DNA of 42,812 bases. Source: Gracilaria domingensis (lineage: Eukaryota > Rhodophyta > Florideophyceae > Gracilariales > Gracilariaceae). The position numbers and the translations under genes were made by a program. This document shows, piece by piece, positions 37,859-42,812 of the stretch (its first letter is position 1; each line of letters opens with the position of its first letter). A model generated the notes under the pieces. That model was not told the DNA's origin. It saw nothing but the letters and a program-made list of their open reading frames with translations, and ran no database searches. The stretch is taken from assembly GCA_022539475.1 (NCBI GenBank), contig VCMS01000390.1, positions 1-42,812 of the forward strand, given 5' to 3'.

Positions 37859-40631
37859 ATGGCAATACCAAGTAACTGGATTTCTCTTGAAAACCGCTTT
37901 TACCGCCGTCAACTCCAGTATTCATCAGGACCATCAATCAGCTCAAGTCACCTAGCAAGCTGTCTGTATGCAGTCGCTCCAAATGCGGGTCCTGTAGCGT
38001 TGATTCCCGATGCTGGATGGGGCATTACCCATTCTTTGACAATTCACACGCTTTCCGGTGAAAAGCTTCACCACATCGAGCGTCTGCGTGAACGTGTAAA
38101 GCTAACTGACCCTCCGTTTCGTGCTGTGGCTTTGGGATGGAGTGTCAATGATTTGCTTACTATCGTATACAACGATGGTATGCTGATTCGTCTTCCTGGC
38201 GGGGGCGACCTTGCTCATGTCAGGAGTGTTCGAGTTTTCGAGCGTGACAGCGTTTATGATGCTACTGTTTTGCATACTGGTGACGTTATTATCCGAACTG
38301 ATTCAGGCGCTGTTTATCACGTCGATGCCTTTGAAAAGCTTTTGACTGAATCCTTTATCGTTCGCCCGCCTGAGAGAGTGCCAGGAGATATTCTCAATGC
38401 TGGTATCGCGGCCATTGCACCAGAGCAATCGAGTCATGAGTCATTGAGGCTATTTTGATCACAGAGAATAGAGCTGTGGTAGTAGCTAATTCCTCAGGTG
38501 TACAACCCATTACGTCAACAAGAAATGTATCCCATATTGCTCTGTATCGAATGGAAAATATATGGTAGCGATTGAGAATTCATCGGGAAGCTTATTTGTA
38601 TGGGACGTGGTGCGACAAACTGAGATAGTTCGTTTGAATCTTGTCGTTGAGCTTTCCATTCTTGGAGTAGAAAACGCCGTTTCCGAAGAGCTGTTTGATG
38701 CCAAGAAACCAGATACACTGTCTTGGTTGGAAGTGATGCGATTGCTGTGCTTTATAAAGAGCACATGGTACTCGTTGGACCGAAGCGGGGACTCGCGGTG
38801 CTAAATCTTGAAGAGTCTGAAATCAGAACTGGTGCAATCCTCAACAATGAAAAAGATGGACTGCGGGTTGTATCTTGCGAGCGCATTGAGTTCTTACAAA
38901 TGGTTCCAGAGCAGATCAATCCATATTTTATCAGAGGCAAAGCCCCAAGTTACAAGCTTTTCAAAAGCTCTGGAGTCGTCGATGAGATTGAACCAATCTC
39001 GGTGCAGGCTCTAACTAGGTACAGATTGTTAAGAGAGCTCCGTGAGGCGGGAACGCTTCTTGAAGCAGCGCGAAGCTGCGTTAACGCGGCGTACCTGGAG
39101 CTTGACGTGACAATCCAGAAACAACTTCTTCGCGCCGCCGCTATGGACAGCGATATGCGACTGTATTTGCCGATGACAAGATGGTGCTATGAACACAAAT
39201 TCTGAACTCCCTATTTTGCGAAAGAGAAGGGATGCACGCATGCGTCGTGACGTCGATATGATACCTACAGCTATACGATCTTGCGAGTACTCCATGCTTC
39301 TGCCTCAGAGCTTGCGGGCGTCCCGCTGACGAAGTTACAATTTGATACTCTCGGTTTGCCTGGACTGGTAGCCCGTTTATCCCGATATGGGAAGCATACA
39401 ATTGCACTTCGGTCGCTTCTTTGGCGGTATCTCTCGTATGACGTTCTTGCTGAATGGTCAAAAGATGTTATTCGCAACAGCAGCAACGAACCAGACGAGC
39501 ATATTAAGTTTGTTATCGAAGAGAAGTTCGAAGCTGTTAGCAATCCTTTATCGTTTCTGATCGTCATGGTAGTAGAAGAAGTAAGGCTTTGCCATACGTA
39601 TTGGCGGCTGAGGCAGCATTTGCAGCCAAGCGCCCTAAATGCGCCGAACTTCTTCTTCGTCAAGAGATGAGACCAGCGCCAAAGGTTGACATGTTTTTGA
39701 AGATGGGTAGGGAAAAACAAGCAATTACATCAGCCGTAGTTTCTGGTGACCAGAGCTTATTCTGGATGTACTCGGGCACATTCTAGAAGCAAAGAATGTG
39801 AAGGAAACAGCACGAATTATTCGAAGCTTGCAGTCAAGTATCTGCACTAGGGCGACCGATCTTCTTGCTACTCATCTCAAACAAATCGGAAGTACAGCAG
39901 GATTGAAGCTGTTATATTGGGAAGTTGGTCGCTGGAGAGAAGCTGCGATGGTCGACATTCAAGTCGCTAATCTCAGTTCTGATCCACGGAAACGAATGAG
40001 TGACTTGGAGACGGCGACGAGAAGCATCGGAAAGGGACGGTATAGAAGAGCATGTCGGTTTGAGATGCAAGCTGTACAGCATGCAGCGGCAGTGGCCGCC
40101 AATGCAATTGAGCTAGAAAAGAAGGCAAAGCTTGAGCCTGGATCTCTTCAATATGCCAATGACGGCGAACTCCTTGCAACAGCAATTCAGAACATCAGTG
40201 ATTCCCGTAAAAGGGAAGACATGATTGCGCGGTTACGTCGAGAATTGATGGTGCCTGAAAGGCGGTTCTTTTGGATCGCTCTGAAGTCTATGGCTAAGAA
40301 AGGAGATTTCAAAGGTATAGCGGCCTTATCGAACGCAGCAGGCCATAGCAAGGGACCCCCAATTGGACTTTCTGCTTTTGTTGATACCTGTTTGAAGCAT
40401 GGTAAGGAAGAACAAGCTGTGAACTACGCGAGAAGGATTGTGGACTTGCGCGATCGAGCCAGAGCTCTTGCTCGAAGTGGACAGGGCAGAGAAGCTGCAG
40501 ATATTGCGTCCCGACTCGGAAATCAGCAACTTCTAGAAGAAGTGCAGGATCTAACGGCTAGGCATGTAAATCAGTTGCCTATGCCTTCTCGGAGAGGAGA
40601 AGACGAAGGTCGCAGAACTGAAGCGGGGTGA
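37859..40631 (+). pseudogene. VPS16: VPS16 (HOPS/CORVET subunit), full length but with several frameshifts
   Basis: From ATG 37859 (AIPSNWISLENRFYRRQLQY) through the N-terminal beta-propeller (GWGITHSLTIHTLSGEKL; ALGWSVNDLLTIVYNDG) and the C-terminal alpha-solenoid (CAELLLRQEMRPAPKVDMFL; AAGLKLLYWEVGRWREA-type repeats; ERRFFWIALKSMAKKGDFKG) to TGA 40629. All parts of VPS16 are present in order, about 900 residues. The frame changes near 38440, 38565, 38715 (TCTTGGTTGG where TGGGTTGG would keep frame), 39205-39280, 39580 and 39760. VPS16 tethers endosomes and vacuoles before fusion. Either this is a decayed copy or the sequence has one-base errors here. It lies just outside Harbinger element 2. 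Confidence 0.82.
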
Positions 40632-40763
40632 AATAGGTTTGAACCCAAATAGGAGACAGGCTTGGTTGTGAACATGTTCGAGGCTGGGTGCATCACCCCT
40701 TTCAATTAGACATAGTATGAAACAAACACTTTGCACATACCCAAGTTCAAGAGTTGGTCCGGC

Positions 40764-41402
40764 TCATAAAACGCCTTTCATTGCTGCTAGACTAACTCTG
40801 CGTTTGAGAGGCTGGCTGAGAAGATTCCCCTGCTTCTTTCTTTTTGATTTGGATCCATCTTTGTTCATATAGCATCTCATATCATAAGCATCTTCAGCGT
40901 CAGCGTAGTACTTTGCTTCAACGTCGTGGATTTCATATCCCAAGGTTTTGATGTACAAATGCTTTGCGGCCTCGTTACTCTTCCTCACATGAAGACTGGC
41001 ATATTCCGCTTCGAATGTTTCTTTCATCGCAGCATGAGCGCATTGCATTAGTCGCCTTGCAAGACCCATCTTTCTGTAGGGGCGCAAAACAGCCAGAGAA
41101 GTAATGTGACCATGCACTACAGAAGATTCTTCTCCATCTTCGAAAGCACGTAACCACAATGCGGCCTTTCGCATCTTCAGCTACGAACATTAGCTGCGGC
41201 CATGATAGAATGTGATAGAAGTAATACTTCATTTGGTAGTTTTCTGGTAGACATGCCAAGTTGCATGCTTGAATAGCGAGAAGATCTTCGGGCTAATGTG
41301 GAAGAAATTCCAAATGTTAGTACAACTCTTAGCAGAGTGACAACTGCAGCGGGGCGCAACTGGTATCCATATACTTACTACTGCTTGACGAATGTTCACC
41401 AT
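40764..41402 (-). pseudogene. NAA10: NAA10 N-terminal acetyltransferase catalytic subunit, two frameshifts
   Basis: Exon 1 (41379-41402) encodes MVNIRQAV. An 86-nt intron (41293-41378, GTAAGT to CATTAG) joins it to [20 protein letters not shown], exactly the ARD1/NAA10 start. The acetyl-CoA-binding loop [28 protein letters not shown] and YYADAEDAYDM are conserved, and a basic tail ends at TGA 40764. Between GRIVV and HGHITSLAV (about 41135-41165) the frame shifts twice; one shift would be cured by GTGGGTTACG instead of GTGGTTACG. NAA10 with NAA15 forms NatA, which acetylates nascent N-termini at the ribosome. The gene converges with VPS16 (132 bp apart). Whether it is a pseudogene or carries sequence errors is open. 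Confidence 0.85.
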
Positions 41403-41694
41403 CTTATCTGTATTGACTGTGGCTGTCGTGTTGGGCCCGTCCCGCACGTTCTCAGCTCGCCTGCAATAGCAGCAGTGTTCCTCTGCTCAAAAGGTTTCGT
41501 ACGGGATATTTATATCAATCTGCACCGACTCTGCGCGAAGGTCCTCGTTGTGTGCGATAGAGGTCAAGACGAGTCATTGGGAATATGCGCGACCGCAATT
41601 GATGAGACGCTAATGCAAAGAGAGAGACAAATTCATCACAGCTTTGCTTACAGCCAATACTGCTTAAGAGTTTACAGTGCTCATTTCGTGCGTA

Positions 41695-41719
41695 CTAGGC
41701 AGTGCCTAGTAGGCACTGC
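41695..41719. repeat. Overlapping palindromes
   Basis: CTAGGCAGTGCCTAG (41695-41709) is a perfect odd palindrome. Overlapping it, GCAGTGCC (41699-41706) pairs with GGCACTGC (41712-41719) across a 5-nt loop. Two alternative hairpins can therefore form. Confidence 0.6.
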
Positions 41720-41820
41720 GTGCATCCTCTATTGGCCTTCGGTCCCGTTAGAGAGTGGCAAGAAGCTATCGTAACGCAACGTGCTGGATAGTGCTGGCGG
41801 ATGCTTGTTCACGGCCCACA

Positions 41821-42246
41821 ATGATATCGCCTATGGCGCAGAACTCGTTTGCCTGTCATGAGAGGGCTCCGCGCGCTCCTTACGATACAGCCATGTGCAT
41901 GGAGTCTCGAGGACGATTCGTATACAGGAATCCCAACTTGATCATTGCGGACGACAACCCCTTCGTCGCCAGTGACTCACATTTCAGAGCATTCAACAAT
42001 GGCTACTCGCTAATTCGATGCCGTCCTTCCCAACGCTTGCACTCTCGAGGGGCACGTGTTTTATGTGGACGAGAGGTCCCGGATACTGGATGCATCATTG
42101 CTGCTACAGATGCCCCCGAGCTCGTGTGTGCGAGGAGCAACGAATACTACCGAAGCTTATGCGCGCGGGAGATTGCTTGCGTGCGATATGCCACTTTGCA
42201 ACCAACTCCCTTCCAGAGCAAAAAGCTGTCGCACTGGCTCTTATAA
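41821..42246 (+). CDS. Hypothetical ORF
   Basis: A 141-codon frame from ATG 41821, rich in Arg, Cys and Ala (contains NPNLIIADDNPFVASDSHF). No domain, signal peptide or membrane segment is recognised. It may be chance or a fragment of a decayed gene. Confidence 0.15.
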   Translation: MISPMAQNSFACHERAPRAPYDTAMCMESRGRFVYRNPNLIIADDNPFVASDSHFRAFNNGYSLIRCRPSQRLHSRGARVLCGREVPDTGCIIAATDAPELVCARSNEYYRSLCAREIACVRYATLQPTPFQSKKLSHWLL

Positions 42247-42812
42247 ATGGCGTAGGTTGCGTCTGCATTCATTCCCAAACCTCGAAAAGTGGAGACGGCG
42301 AGCTTGGCCGATGAGTTGGCAACGATGTCCAATACAGCGCATATGTTCTCGGTTTGACACTCTTGGTCGGATCTTGTTGCGGAATCGTTTCGCGTAGCAA
42401 CTTGCGAACGAGACGACTGGTTTTTATGCTTGATTATCAATCAGTTCGCGAGAAGGTCACGGTGTTGGCGCAATATGTGCTCACAGAACGGATTGCTTTG
42501 TTGTTTCTGAGAATGACCTGTACGTATCTACTTCCTCAGTTCATCATTTGTTGAGATATCCAGATGTGGATGTCTTGCGGTTGGCAACTGTGAAACGTTC
42601 GAGAATCAAAAGGCAATCCTCTGCAGCATGATGGTGGCACTGCAGTGCTGTCTTGATAGGAGGGTTTTCTGGAGGTGCGAGGTTTTATCTGCAGTGGCGA
42701 GTCGCCTGTATGCGTTTGCCTTCCTGAGAACAGATGGCTGCTCAGGGTTGATGAGGAACTGGTTACATACTCTTTCGTTTTGGAGAGAACTGGAAGAAAA
42801 TGGAGAACGTTT

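Larger units (their letters stand above)
41403..42812. other. Region without a nameable gene
   Basis: The first part should be the promoter of NAA10. Beyond about 41,700 there are moderately long plus-strand frames but no motif I recognise, and none continues convincingly to the window edge. Confidence 0.4.

Noticed and set aside
1..42812. Bacterial origin, CRISPR arrays, rRNA or phage signals
   Set aside because: No spaced identical repeats, rRNA cores or Shine-Dalgarno-spaced operons were seen; the genes are eukaryotic with spliceosomal introns.

Overview
This window is nuclear DNA of a eukaryote, most likely a photosynthetic alga. It carries single-copy eukaryotic genes: proteasome alpha-2, Ku70, U4/U6.U5 snRNP 27K, VPS16, NAA10 and hydroxyacyl-CoA dehydratase. 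Spliceosomal introns are few and short (GT..AG, about 86-202 nt where visible). One gene is a CbbY-type (xulose/xylulose-bisphosphate phosphatase-like) protein with a transit-peptide-like N-terminus, which suggests a plastid. Low intron density plus Harbinger and Ty3 elements would fit a red alga, but that placement is inference. There is no sign of prokaryotic operons, CRISPR or rRNA.

Layout. 0.3-2.1 kb: tail-to-tail pair of HAD phosphatase paralogues, one of which has lost its catalytic aspartate. 2.7-4.3 kb: a frameshifted ketopantoate-reductase-like gene and a 5'-truncated ribulose-phosphate 3-epimerase. 4.6-6.1 kb: a strongly G-skewed tract with a coiled-coil ORF of unknown function. 6.3-11.4 kb: the 3' end of a Ty3/gypsy chromovirus (integrase plus chromodomain), followed by a long antisense ORF and a probable polypurine tract/LTR start. 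11,405-15,045: a complete PIF/Harbinger element with TTA target-site duplication, an accessory-protein gene and a transposase broken by two in-frame stops.

16.0-25.9 kb is the housekeeping block, with intact reading frames: a Gfo/Idh/MocA oxidoreductase, PSMA2, a possible small two-exon gene, cbbY, SNRNP27, Ku70 and HACD, closed by a second, inverted copy of the oxidoreductase.

26,670-37,405 is the most striking object: a 10.7 kb Harbinger-type element with 36/38-matching 38-bp inverted termini and a candidate 3-bp (AGA) target duplication. An intact transposase sits at the left end and a frameshifted accessory gene at the right end, facing each other. Between them lie three host-gene pieces on one strand, joined end to end: the 5' part of TBL1 (with its intron), nearly all of PSME4/PA200, and a short piece of a B-family DNA polymerase (alpha-like). 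All three are broken by stops or frameshifts. This looks like host-gene capture by a PIF/Harbinger transposon.

37.9-41.4 kb holds VPS16 and NAA10, both recognisable over their full length but interrupted by several single-base frameshifts. The last 1.4 kb shows no gene I can name.
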